A stretch of DNA of 64,000 bases. Origin: Clostridium bowmanii (GTDB taxonomy: Bacteria; Bacillota; Clostridia; Clostridiales; Clostridiaceae). Position numbers and translations under genes: made by a program. Every line of letters begins with the position of its first letter. Positions within the stretch are counted from its first letter, which is position 1. Where the stretch lies: the NCBI RefSeq assembly GCF_018861315.1, contig NZ_JAHLDL010000001.1:187923-251922 (forward strand), in the 5' to 3' direction. Of the stretch, positions 1 through 8,103 are shown in pieces. The notes below the pieces were generated by a model. That model made no database searches. It had not been told where the DNA came from and saw nothing but the letters and a program-made list of their open reading frames with translations.

Positions 1-925
1 AAGCATTTACTCCAAGTAAGTACATATTTTGATCTACCGTTGTAAGTTTTGGTTCAACTATAGTTGAAATATAACTATTATCAAATCCAATTATTGAAAC
101 ATCGCGCGGTACATCAAATTTCATTATTCTACACGCATTCATAACTCCTACAGCCATTAAATCATTACAAGCAAATACTGCTATAGGTTCTTTTAGCACT
201 TTTAATTTTTCAAGTTCTGACTTCATTATCTTTATTGCCCCATCCACGGTTTTATTACTATTTCCTTCACCAATATCTATAATTCTTTTTTTATGGTCTA
301 GTTTATTTTCTTCCATTAATTGATTATATACATCCTCTTTTATATCATAAGAATAACTTTCTTTACCTCTTACAAAAATTATGTTTTTGTGTCCAAGTTC
401 TAAAAGATACTGCATTGCTTGTCTTGCTCCACTTGCTTCATCATTAAGTACAAAATTACAATTAATATTATTATTGTATCCATTAATAGATACAAGTGGA
501 ATTTCGCTACTCACTGTTTCATAAAACCCATTTTTCATATTTTCAGTTTTGGGATCTATAACTATAATCCCATCTACCTGCCTGCCCATAAGAGATTTTA
601 TATATTTTATTTCTTCCTGCGCCTTATCATCTGTATCACAAAGATAAATTGAATAACCTTTTATTCTAAGTTCATATTCAATAGCTTTAATTACAGTAGG
701 AAAAAAGATATTATTTATACTTGGAACTAAAATACCTATTGTTTTTGTATTCTGACAAACTAGTGATCTTGCCAATGCATTGGGACTGAAATTTAATTTT
801 TTTACAGCTTCCTCAACCCTAATCCTAGTTTCTTCTTTAACAGGATAATTGCTGTTTATAACTCTTGACACAGTACTCATAGAAACATTTGCTTCTCTTG
901 CAACATCCATTATATTAACTTTCAT
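1..925 (-). CDS. LacI-family transcriptional repressor (3' end cut by window edge)
   Basis: The reading frame starts at the ATG at 925, behind an AGGAGG-type site (cctcc at 931-935), and stays open to the window edge, so the C-terminus is missing. The N-terminus is a canonical LacI helix-turn-helix (MDVAREANVSMSTVSRVIN, residues 6-24), followed by the hinge and a PBP1-like sugar-binding domain (NTKTIGILVPSINNIFF and further). It is divergent from an aldose-epimerase-like gene and close to a Na+/sugar symporter, so it is probably the local repressor of sugar uptake. Three copies of a 14-bp palindrome beside those two genes are its likely operators. The family is certain. The effector sugar is unknown. 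Confidence 0.93.
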   Translation of the reverse strand, partial: MKVNIMDVAREANVSMSTVSRVINSNYPVKEETRIRVEEAVKKLNFSPNALARSLVCQNTKTIGILVPSINNIFFPTVIKAIEYELRIKGYSIYLCDTDDKAQEEIKYIKSLMGRQVDGIIVIDPKTENMKNGFYETVSSEIPLVSINGYNNNINCNFVLNDEASGARQAMQYLLELGHKNIIFVRGKESYSYDIKEDVYNQLMEENKLDHKKRIIDIGEGNSNKTVDGAIKIMKSELEKLKVLKEPIAVFACNDLMAVGVMNACRIMKFDVPRDVSIIGFDNSYISTIVEPKLTTVDQNMYLLGVNA

Positions 926-953
926 CGTAGCCTCCTATAAAAATAAAATATTC

Positions 954-982
954 ATTATACAATAAATCAATATTTATTGTAT
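954..982 (-). promoter_or_regulatory. Promoter and palindrome upstream of the lacI-type gene
   Basis: On the minus strand a perfect TATAAT lies at 954-959, about 30 bases before the start codon. It is overlapped by an inverted repeat at 957-982 with 11-bp arms (ATACAATAAAT / ATTTATTGTAT) and a 4-base spacer, spanning the -35 to -10 interval. Such a position suits autoregulation. The sequence is not related to the 14-bp operator found at the target genes, so this part is inference. Confidence 0.5.
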
Positions 983-1129
983 CATTTTCCATCGTATTAT
1001 CTCTCTTACGTGTAAATATTACTAAATAAATAAAATTTGTAAATTATTCAGAACCTAATTTACCTTATTCCATGGTGAGATACCATAGTCATGGATTATT
1101 CATAAATTTATGTTAAAATATAAATGCGT

Positions 1130-1143
1130 AGAAACCCTTTTCT
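1130..1143. promoter_or_regulatory. Operator-like palindrome, copy 1
   Basis: AGAAACCCTTTTCT, 37 bases before the epimerase-like start codon. It differs by one base from the two copies AGAAAACCTTTTCT at 3965-3978 and 4062-4075 in front of the symporter gene. It is probably bound by the LacI-family repressor encoded at 1-925. Confidence 0.55.
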
Positions 1144-1179
1144 TTTCAAAACACAAATATTATGAGGGAAGTGTAAATT

Positions 1180-2118
1180 ATGATTTATAAAGATACCTTT
1201 AAAGGTATTGAGTCAATTGTATTAGAAAATAAGATATTGAAGATAGTGGTACTTCCAAGCTTGGGTGGAAAAATAGCATCAATATATAATAAAGAAAAAG
1301 ATTTTGAACTTCTTTTTCAAAATAAAAATAATGAATACACCCATCCAAAATTATATGATGATTTTGCTGAATTTGATGCTTCTGGTTTTGATGATGCCTT
1401 TCCAACTATAGATAGTTCTGAAGTTACCTATAGTGGTGGAAAAATTATATATCCAGATCATGGAGAAATATGGAGTTCCTCTTTTGATTATAAACTATCT
1501 GCGGGCCAGATTGAACTGTTTCTTCAAAGTTCTATTCTTCCCTATTATTACAAAAAAATAATTTCACTCAGCGATGAAAACCTAAATATAACATATCATG
1601 TTGAAAATACAGGAACTGAATCATTCCCATGTATTTGGGCAATGCACTGCCTTGTTAATTGTGAGGAAAATATGGACCTTAATTTTCCAGCAGCAACAAC
1701 TGAAATATTAAATGTTCAAGATAGTATTAATTTAGGTGTGGAAAACACTCCTCATCAATATCCAATAACAAAGAATATTAGTGACCAAGATTATTATTTA
1801 AATAAAGCTGGTAAAAAGTCTTCTAATAATACTGAAAAATATTATGTAAATGGTGAAGTAACAGAAGGCAAATGTTCCATATTCTATCCAGACCATAATA
1901 TTCTGTATTCAATTAATTTTGATAAAGACAAAATGCCCTACCTTGGTTTTTGGGTTACTGAAGGTGGTTTCAGAGGAGATTATAATTGCGCTTTTGAACC
2001 CACAAATGGATTCTATGATGGAATAGAAACCGCAAAGAAAAACAACAAATTATTTTATCTGACACCTGATAAACCTTTAGATTTTACAATATCACTAAGT
2101 CTTAATCATACTACATAA
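1180..2118 (+). CDS. Aldose 1-epimerase (galactose mutarotase)-like protein
   Basis: 312 aa. The N-terminal VVLPSLGGKIASIYNKE matches the start of aldose-epimerase beta-sandwich proteins, and further family-like elements follow (DDAFPTID, DHGEIWSSSFDY around residues 72-105; HVENTGTE near 145; AMHCLVN near 160). The ATG follows GAGGGAAGTGTAA, an acceptable ribosome binding site. No signal peptide is present, so it is cytosolic. Members interconvert sugar anomers, but this one belongs to a divergent branch and its exact sugar is unknown. It lies between a LacI-type regulator and a Na+/sugar symporter and shares an operator-like palindrome with the symporter, which supports a common sugar regulon. 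Confidence 0.8.
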   Translation: MIYKDTFKGIESIVLENKILKIVVLPSLGGKIASIYNKEKDFELLFQNKNNEYTHPKLYDDFAEFDASGFDDAFPTIDSSEVTYSGGKIIYPDHGEIWSSSFDYKLSAGQIELFLQSSILPYYYKKIISLSDENLNITYHVENTGTESFPCIWAMHCLVNCEENMDLNFPAATTEILNVQDSINLGVENTPHQYPITKNISDQDYYLNKAGKKSSNNTEKYYVNGEVTEGKCSIFYPDHNILYSINFDKDKMPYLGFWVTEGGFRGDYNCAFEPTNGFYDGIETAKKNNKLFYLTPDKPLDFTISLSLNHTT

Positions 2119-2150
2119 AATATGAAGTTATATTCTATTTATATTTTAAA

Positions 2151-2192
2151 ATAAGCGAAGCATTTGCAAAAGCAATGCTTCGCTTATTTTTG
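2151..2192. terminator. Bidirectional terminator between convergent genes
   Basis: Inverted repeat ATAAGCGAAGCATT / AATGCTTCGCTTAT at 2151-2187, with A-run and T-run flanks. It serves the epimerase gene and the oppositely oriented symporter gene. Confidence 0.9.
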
Positions 2193-2204
2193 GTTTTTAA
2201 ATTA

Positions 2205-3935
2205 TTAATTTAAGTCATCTTTCATTTGAAATTTTTTATGCTTGTCCCCATCTCTTTTTTTAAAAAATAACACTGCAAATGTTGTTAAAACACCTACAAT
2301 TACGACATAGACAAAAGTACTAATCGTAACTCCATTATCTGAAGCTAACCCAAGTTTCGAAGCTACTATATACATTGATATCATAAGGAATATAACTACT
2401 CCGCCTGCTTCGTGACGATGCTCCCAAGGCTCTATGTCAACTATATTTTTTATTTCCATTACGTATGGTGTTTCCCTCGGTTTAATTTTACCTATTATTA
2501 ACATAAGCACACAACTTACTGCAAATAATATTGCTAGTTGATAAAGAAAGTTAAGGTCCGGCTTAATTACAAGCTGCAATAGTCCATAAGTTCCTACGAA
2601 AAATACTAGAGATATCTTTGCTGCAATTGCAGGAACCCTTTTTGTAACATATCCAATGAATACAACAGCAAATATAGGAACATTAAAAAATCCGTTTATT
2701 GTTTGTAAGTATTGAAATAATCCTTGTGGCACGTACATTATAAATGGTCCTATAAACATTGATACAATTGCTATTATTATACCAAAGTATTTGGCTTTAG
2801 AAACAACTTCAGCATCGCTTTTGCCCTTTCCAAAAATAGGGGCATATACATTCAAAGCAAATAATGTTGAGGCACTATTCAAAACTCCAGTAAAAGTACT
2901 AAGCACTGCGCCAAACATTGCTGCTGCAAAGAATCCTGTTAGAGGTTTAGGAAGTACTACATTGACAAGTTTTGAATACATAAGATCGGGATTTTTTGCC
3001 CCTCCCCCAAATATTTGAAAAGCTATAATTCCTGGTATAATTACAATTAGTGGTGTCATTACTTTCAAAAATCCCGCAAAGATAACTCCCTTCTGGCCTT
3101 CTTTAAGATTTTTAGCTGCAAGAGCCCTTTGTATTATAGATTGATCAGTTCCCCAATAATAAAGATTAACTAACAATAAGCCTGTAAATGCCGCACCAAA
3201 AGGTACAGGATCTGTTGATCCACCAACCGCATTAAACTTTTGTGGGGAAGTATTAATAAAATTTGACAACCCCTGTGAAAAACTTCCTTTGCCTAAGTAT
3301 AAAAGTCCAAAAAAAGGTACCATGAGTCCGCCAATGGCAAGTGCAATTCCGTTTAAGGTATCAGCTATTGCCATTGCTTTGAGTCCTCCTATTATTGCAT
3401 AGAAAAAACCAATTATACCTATTACCCATACAGTAATCCATATACTCATATCATAACTTATTCCAAAAGTATTTTGTAAGTCAAATATCTGACTTAGCGC
3501 AATAGCTCCAGAATAAAGTGTAGTTGGAAGTAAATTTAATACATATAGTAGTAAAAATAATATAGATACACCCTTTTTAACACTAGAATCAAATCTGTCT
3601 TCAAGAAAATCTGGTACGGTTGTTATTCCTTGTTTCAAATACCTAGGTACTAAAAACATAGCTACAACAACAAGTACAAGACCAGAAGTAACTTCATATG
3701 CCATATTACTCATATTTCCGCTATAAGATTGTGCACTCATACCTACAAAATTTGCTGCACTTAAATTCGCCAATAAAAGAGAGCACCCAATAACTCCCCC
3801 TGTTAATGTACGTCCACCTAAAAAATAGGAATCCTTTGATAATTTCTTTTTGTTATTACCTTTTAACTTAAAATAAGTATATACTGCAACTAAAGCTGTG
3901 AAAAATAAAAATGAACCAATAATTAATGATTGCAT
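2205..3935 (-). CDS. Sodium:solute symporter, Na+/sugar (SSS/SLC5) family
   Basis: 576 aa and very hydrophobic, with about 14 predicted membrane segments, as in vSGLT-type carriers. Recognisable family stretches are ANLSAANFVGMSAQSYSG (around residues 57-74), ATVPDFLEDRFD-like text (around 105-115) and YWGTDQSIIQRALAAKN (around 259-275), the last typical of sugar-type SSS proteins. The start ATG follows GGAGATGTGTT. The gene is probably co-regulated with the epimerase-like gene by the LacI repressor, because two identical 14-bp palindromes lie in its upstream region, one of them inside the promoter. The transported sugar cannot be read from the sequence. Confidence 0.9.
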   Translation of the reverse strand: MQSLIIGSFLFFTALVAVYTYFKLKGNNKKKLSKDSYFLGGRTLTGGVIGCSLLLANLSAANFVGMSAQSYSGNMSNMAYEVTSGLVLVVVAMFLVPRYLKQGITTVPDFLEDRFDSSVKKGVSILFLLLYVLNLLPTTLYSGAIALSQIFDLQNTFGISYDMSIWITVWVIGIIGFFYAIIGGLKAMAIADTLNGIALAIGGLMVPFFGLLYLGKGSFSQGLSNFINTSPQKFNAVGGSTDPVPFGAAFTGLLLVNLYYWGTDQSIIQRALAAKNLKEGQKGVIFAGFLKVMTPLIVIIPGIIAFQIFGGGAKNPDLMYSKLVNVVLPKPLTGFFAAAMFGAVLSTFTGVLNSASTLFALNVYAPIFGKGKSDAEVVSKAKYFGIIIAIVSMFIGPFIMYVPQGLFQYLQTINGFFNVPIFAVVFIGYVTKRVPAIAAKISLVFFVGTYGLLQLVIKPDLNFLYQLAILFAVSCVLMLIIGKIKPRETPYVMEIKNIVDIEPWEHRHEAGGVVIFLMISMYIVASKLGLASDNGVTISTFVYVVIVGVLTTFAVLFFKKRDGDKHKKFQMKDDLN

Positions 3936-3964
3936 AACACATCTCCAAATCTATTTTATTTAAT

Positions 3965-3978
3965 AGAAAACCTTTTCT
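3965..3978. promoter_or_regulatory. Operator-like palindrome, copy 2
   Basis: AGAAAACCTTTTCT within the longer near-palindrome AATAGAAAACCTTTTCTATT (3962-3981), 30 bases before the symporter start. Identical in its 14-bp core to the copy at 4062-4075. Confidence 0.65.
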
Positions 3979-4049
3979 ATTATTGTAAATTTAATACGTA
4001 CTTTCATAAGTACGCCGCTAACTTAAAATAATTCAATAAATTTTATTTT

Positions 4050-4079
4050 ATTATACTAAAAAGAAAACCTTTTCTTTAT
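4050..4079 (-). promoter_or_regulatory. Symporter promoter with embedded operator, copy 3
   Basis: Minus-strand TATAAT at 4050-4055, with AGAAAACCTTTTCT at 4062-4075 filling the spacer up to a weak -35. A repressor bound there would block RNA polymerase directly. With the copy at 3965-3978, 97 bases away, looping or double occupancy is possible. The remaining intergenic bases up to 4290 are AT-rich with no further recognisable signal. Confidence 0.6.
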
Positions 4080-4295
4080 CGTTTACATAATATCATATAT
4101 ATATCCATAACGCAATGACAATTTACTCTGTTTTACCTTATAATTCAACAAACTTGTATTGTTAAGCTTAAAATTAGTTACGAACATTTCTTTTTATTTA
4201 AAAATTCGCAAATAATTTAAGTAATATTATAACTTCAATTAAACGTATACACTATATAATTAAGTATATATGCTCATCGAAAAAACTAGACAAAT

Positions 4296-4320
4296 AAAAA
4301 GACCCCTGCTTGGCAGAGGT
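4296..4320 (-). terminator. Terminator of the GlpA-like oxidoreductase gene
   Basis: Minus-strand hairpin ACCTCTGC-CAA-GCAGGGGT (4302-4320), followed by a U-run (4296-4300). Confidence 0.85.
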
Positions 4321-4327
4321 TTTCTTA

Positions 4328-5776
4328 TTATTTCATTTTTCTAATTAAATTTATTTCTGCTCTAACAAGTGGTTTTGAGTTACTATTTCCTCTTACTGTT
4401 ACTTTATCTTCTTCGATATTCAATTCTCTTGCTATTATAGCCACAACCCTTGACTTACAAAAGTTTCCTTGGCAAGTTCCCATTCCTGCTCTTGTGCGTC
4501 TTTTAATAGCATCTGTAGAATTAATTGGTATATTTCTATGAATAGCATCAATAATCTCTGCCTCTGTAACCAACTCACATCTACATATTATATTCTTTGC
4601 TTTGTCTGTATCATCCACTTTCCCATGAAAATTATTATCTTTCTTTATTACTATTCCTTTTCTATAGGGAATAAAATCGTTTTTCTCGGTGAGAATAAGC
4701 CCTGAATTTTTAAGTATATCTGCCACCATCTCGGCAATTGCAGGTGATGATGTAAGTCCTGGCGAATCTATACCAGCCACATTTATGAATCTTTTAACTT
4801 TGCTTTCCTCAATAATAAAATCTCCCGTATTGCTAGTAGCTCTTATTCCTGCAAAAGTAGTTAAGGTCTTTCTCACATCAAAATCGGGTATGGACATTCT
4901 TGCAGTATCTATTACATATTTTAAAGTCTCAGTAATAGTTGTTACATCGTCTATCTCGCTTACTTCTTCTGCATTAGGACCTATCATAAAATTGCCATGA
5001 TAGGTAGTAGTTACTAATATACCTTTGCCTTTATCTGTAGGCACTTGAAAAATAACAGTATTAACAAGATTTCCCTGATCTTTTCCCATTAGAACATATT
5101 GGCCTCTTTTAGGTATTATTTTGAAGTCGTAAGTTCCAACCATATTAGCTATTTTGTCACTATAAAGCCCAGCAGCATTTATAATGTATTTTGTTTCAAG
5201 GTCCTCTTTATTTGTATGTACAATAAATCTCCCTGGTAATTTTTCTATAGATATTACTTCACTTTCAAGCTTAAGCTCTACACCATTAGTAATAGCATTC
5301 TCTACCAATGCAATAGTAAATTCATAAGGTGAGGTAACCCCCACACTTTTGGCATATAGCGCTACCTTTACTTCACTATTTAGATGTGGCTCTATAGCTT
5401 TAAGTCTCTCTCCCCTTATTATCTCTAAATCATCGCACCCCATTTTGACACCATTATCATAAAGCTCTGTAATTTTCTTCTCGTCCCCTTCATTAAAACC
5501 AATGACCAAAGCTCCCGCTTTCCTATATCCAAAATTCAATTCTTCTTGAAGTTTTGCATACATTTGGTTTCCTTTTCCACATAATTCACCTTTTAATGTA
5601 CCATACTTAGCGGCATATCCTCCATGGACTATCCCACTGTTTGCTTTTGATGCTCCAGTTGCCACATCATCCTCTTTTTCTAAAATACATATTTTCAAAT
5701 TATATCTAGAAAGTTTTCTTGCTATAGCTGCCCCTACTACTCCCGCGCCTATAATAATTACATCATACATAAACAT
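4328..5776 (-). CDS. GlpA-like FAD-dependent oxidoreductase with C-terminal [2Fe-2S] domain
   Basis: About 482 aa. The N-terminal IIIGAGVVGAAIARKLSRY is a GxGxxG FAD-binding motif, and GIVHGGYAAKYG near residue 50 is typical of anaerobic glycerol-3-phosphate or L-2-hydroxyglutarate dehydrogenases. The C-terminal part has a BFD-type [2Fe-2S] domain with CRCE and GTCQGNFC cysteines, as in GlpA of Clostridia. It probably oxidises glycerol-3-phosphate or a related hydroxyacid at the membrane face. No GlpB or GlpC partner is adjacent. The start at 5776 is chosen because the only ribosome-binding sequence is a run of nine G (5780-5788). The in-frame ATG at 5770 and an upstream one at 5794 are alternatives. 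Confidence 0.85.
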   Translation of the reverse strand: MFMYDVIIIGAGVVGAAIARKLSRYNLKICILEKEDDVATGASKANSGIVHGGYAAKYGTLKGELCGKGNQMYAKLQEELNFGYRKAGALVIGFNEGDEKKITELYDNGVKMGCDDLEIIRGERLKAIEPHLNSEVKVALYAKSVGVTSPYEFTIALVENAITNGVELKLESEVISIEKLPGRFIVHTNKEDLETKYIINAAGLYSDKIANMVGTYDFKIIPKRGQYVLMGKDQGNLVNTVIFQVPTDKGKGILVTTTYHGNFMIGPNAEEVSEIDDVTTITETLKYVIDTARMSIPDFDVRKTLTTFAGIRATSNTGDFIIEESKVKRFINVAGIDSPGLTSSPAIAEMVADILKNSGLILTEKNDFIPYRKGIVIKKDNNFHGKVDDTDKAKNIICRCELVTEAEIIDAIHRNIPINSTDAIKRRTRAGMGTCQGNFCKSRVVAIIARELNIEEDKVTVRGNSNSKPLVRAEINLIRKMK

Positions 5777-5779
5777 TAA

Positions 5780-5788
5780 CCCCCCCCC
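5780..5788 (-). promoter_or_regulatory. Homopolymeric G9 ribosome binding site
   Basis: Nine consecutive G on the minus strand form the Shine-Dalgarno region, three bases before the ATG at 5776. Homopolymer runs of this length are prone to slippage, and here a change would alter SD-to-start spacing. Confidence 0.55.
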
Positions 5789-5990
5789 TAACATATTATC
5801 ATTTTCAAACTTTAATAATTAATCTTTGTTGATATCTATTATAGTATAATCCTTTAGGTTATAACAGATGTTTTATTAAAATATTAATAATAGACATTTA
5901 TTTGAATATGCATATTGACATTCCTAATATGCTTCAAAGATCCTATCACGAGCTTGAACGACTTTGAATAGTTTATACATAAATAAAAAA

Positions 5991-6038
5991 AGGAGCTAAC
6001 TCAAAATAGAAATCAATTTCTATTTTGAGTTAGCTCCT
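5991..6038 (-). terminator. Terminator, hairpin family A copy 1
   Basis: Perfect 23-bp inverted repeat with a 2-base centre; each arm contains CTCAAAATAGAAAT or its complement. A- and T-runs flank it. It lies directly after the C-GCAxxG-C-C gene. Related hairpins occur at 20599-20639 and 45511-45556. Confidence 0.9.
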
Positions 6039-6039
6039 T

Positions 6040-6531
6040 TTATTGTTTTACTTGAATTTGGCCATCTTCGATAAATTCATTTGCAATCCATCTTGCGACT
6101 TTGCCAGTAATAGTAATGCAATGGTTCTTTCTTCCTGCGCTTTTAAAGTCATCTCCAACCCATTCTTTTGTTATTATTCTACAGCAAGTTGATTTGTATT
6201 CATTCTTAATGTAATCATGAAGACTCTTAGCTTTTTCAAACATTTTTTCGTTCATATCTTCACCGGAAACTCTACCATATACCATACCTAGAGCCATTTG
6301 ACCACCTGAAACTGCACCGCAGAGACATCCAGCTTTACCCATTCCTATTGGGAATCCACTTGCCAGTTTAACTATATTTTCATCATATGGTTTACCCAAT
6401 AATTCATTAAGTGTTTGTACTACTGCTTCAGTGCAAAAGAAGGTGCCGCTTCTAAAAAGTTCTTCTGCATTAGATTGAACTCTATCAAGAAGTTCTTCCT
6501 TTGTAAATTCCTTTGTGCTGACTAAAGTCAT
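6040..6531 (-). CDS. C-GCAxxG-C-C family (C_GCAxxG_C_C) redox-type protein
   Basis: 163 aa and cytosolic. It contains the family signature GKAGCLCGAVSGGQMALG (residues 66-82, Cys69 and Cys71), an upstream Cys33, a Cys116-Cys117 pair and Cys138. Family members are small cysteine-rich proteins of clostridia and other anaerobes, thought to bind a metal or take part in redox chemistry; no reaction is established. The ATG follows AGGGGAAATAAGTA. It stands alone between terminators, upstream of the GlpA-like gene, which is read in the same direction. Confidence 0.88.
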   Translation of the reverse strand: MTLVSTKEFTKEELLDRVQSNAEELFRSGTFFCTEAVVQTLNELLGKPYDENIVKLASGFPIGMGKAGCLCGAVSGGQMALGMVYGRVSGEDMNEKMFEKAKSLHDYIKNEYKSTCCRIITKEWVGDDFKSAGRKNHCITITGKVARWIANEFIEDGQIQVKQ

Positions 6532-6738
6532 TACTTATTTCCCCTAGTGCTCATATCAAATTTAATTCAATAATCATTATACTTTATTTATCTTAAGTTC
6601 ACCAATAGATAATACCTATAAACAAACCTTTATATATATGTATTTACTATATCTAAGAAGAAATTTCAATGACTAAACAGCTTATATTTATGCTATAATT
6701 TTGATGATTCAAAAGATATGTGAGGGAAAATTGATTTA

Positions 6739-7656
6739 ATGAGTGCAATTTTAAAGAAATACCCAGTACCTATAGTAGGCCTTATGCTAGGACTAGCGGC
6801 AACAGGAAATCTTGTATAATCATACGGCGAAGTGTATCACAGTATATTTGGTATAATATCAGCAATATTACTTATTTTAATAATTGCAAAGATTATAAAG
6901 TATCCTAAAGATGTAATAGAGAGTTTAGCTAATCCTCTTGTAGCTAGTGTATTTCCGGCATTTTCTATGGGAATCATGTTATTATCAACTTATGTTAAAG
7001 TATATTCAGTATCATTAGCTTTTACAATATGGATTATAGGAATTGCGCTACATATTACATTAATCCTATGGTTTACTAAAAAATTCGTGTTTAATTTTAT
7101 AATCAAACAAGTATTCCCATCTTGGTTTGTGGTTTATGTTGGTATAGTTGTTGCTAGTGTAACTGGACCTGCTTATAAAGTGGTAAATGTAGGTCAAATA
7201 GCTTTTTGGTTTGGATTTGTGACTTATTTAATACTTTTACCAATCGTTCTTTACAGAATTATAAAAGTTAAACAACTACCAGAACAATCATTGCCGACAC
7301 TTGCAATATTATCTGCACCGGCAAGTCTATTATTAGCAGGATATATGAATTCATTTAAAATAAAAGACATGACCATGGTTTGGTTTCTAATGGTATTATC
7401 AATTATTATGTATGTAACAGTTATTATAATATTGTTTAAACTTTTGAAGTTAAAGTTCTATCCAAGTTATTCAGGATTTACATTTCCACTTGTAATAAGC
7501 GGTATAGGAATAAAGCTAACAAATAGGTTTTTAAATAATTCCGGACAACCTATGCCATCATTACAATACCTGGTAAAATTCCAGGAAGTAATAGGTGTTA
7601 TCTTAACATTATATGTATTAATTAGATATATTAAAAAATCATTACGCATAAAATAA
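6739..7656 (+). pseudogene. TDT-family (TehA/C4-dicarboxylate-like) transporter, broken by an early stop
   Basis: The ATG at 6739 starts MSAILKKYPVPIVGLMLGLAATGNLV, the typical beginning of TDT-family carriers. Codon 27 (6817-6819) is TAA, after which the same frame continues with SYGEVYHSIFG and about nine more membrane segments to a stop at 7656. Restoring one codon gives a protein of about 305 aa, normal for the family. A GTG at 6832 could restart translation but has no ribosome binding site and would lack the first helix. One base change (for example CAA to TAA) explains the break. A recent pseudogene is likelier than a functional short form. Confidence 0.8.
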
Positions 7657-7664
7657 TTATAAAA

Positions 7665-7702
7665 GCTATAAGTCTTAATGTATAAGGCTTATAGTTTATT
7701 TT
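7665..7702 (+). terminator. Terminator after the TDT pseudogene
   Basis: Stem CTATAAG / CTTATAG (7666-7694) followed by a T-rich tract. Confidence 0.65.
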
Positions 7703-7751
7703 TATTACAAGTATTTTTTAATAAAATCAAGCATAATAGGAATATTTTTAA

Positions 7752-8045
7752 AAACAAGTGCAGATAAGTATAACCTTTGACGAAACATTGATTTCTGTAG
7801 AAAATGTTCAAATAGCTATAGAAAAACCTGGATACAAGGCTATAGAAGAAGATACCACAGTGGATACAGATAAAGAGAAAAAAGAAAAATAAATAAAACT
7901 GTTATGGAAAAAGTTCATCACATCTGCCATATTTGCAGTTCAACTGCTTTATATATCTATGGGTCATATGATAGGAATTCCGCTTCCTAATTTTATTATT
8001 ACTAAATATCCTTGCTATATACTAATAATTAGTGATAAAATTAGC
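7752..8045 (+). pseudogene. Fossil of a copper-translocating P-type ATPase (CopA N-terminus)
   Basis: In one frame from about 7755 the sequence reads ISITFDETLISVENVQIAIE then KPGYKAIEEDT, the C-terminal half of a heavy-metal-associated domain. After an in-frame TAA at 7890-7892 it continues IKLLWKKFITSAIFAVQLLY and ISMGHMIGIPLP, matching the first membrane helix region of CopA. No start, metal-binding CxxC, ATP site or remainder of the pump is present. The fragment lies next to the broken transporter gene, marking a decaying stretch. Confidence 0.75.
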
Positions 8046-8103
8046 TTGGGGGAAATTATTATAATTTTCAAATTATTTGCAATGAAATGGGGGCTTTTTA
8101 GTA

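Noticed and set aside
1040-1100. Operator at the CCATGG/ATACCAT symmetric region upstream of the epimerase gene
   Set aside because: Short, irregular symmetry and unrelated to the three-copy palindrome; not distinguishable from chance.
6832-7656. Functional transporter starting at GTG 6832
   Set aside because: No ribosome binding site, and the family N-terminus is encoded in the same frame upstream of a stop, so a pseudogene explains it better.
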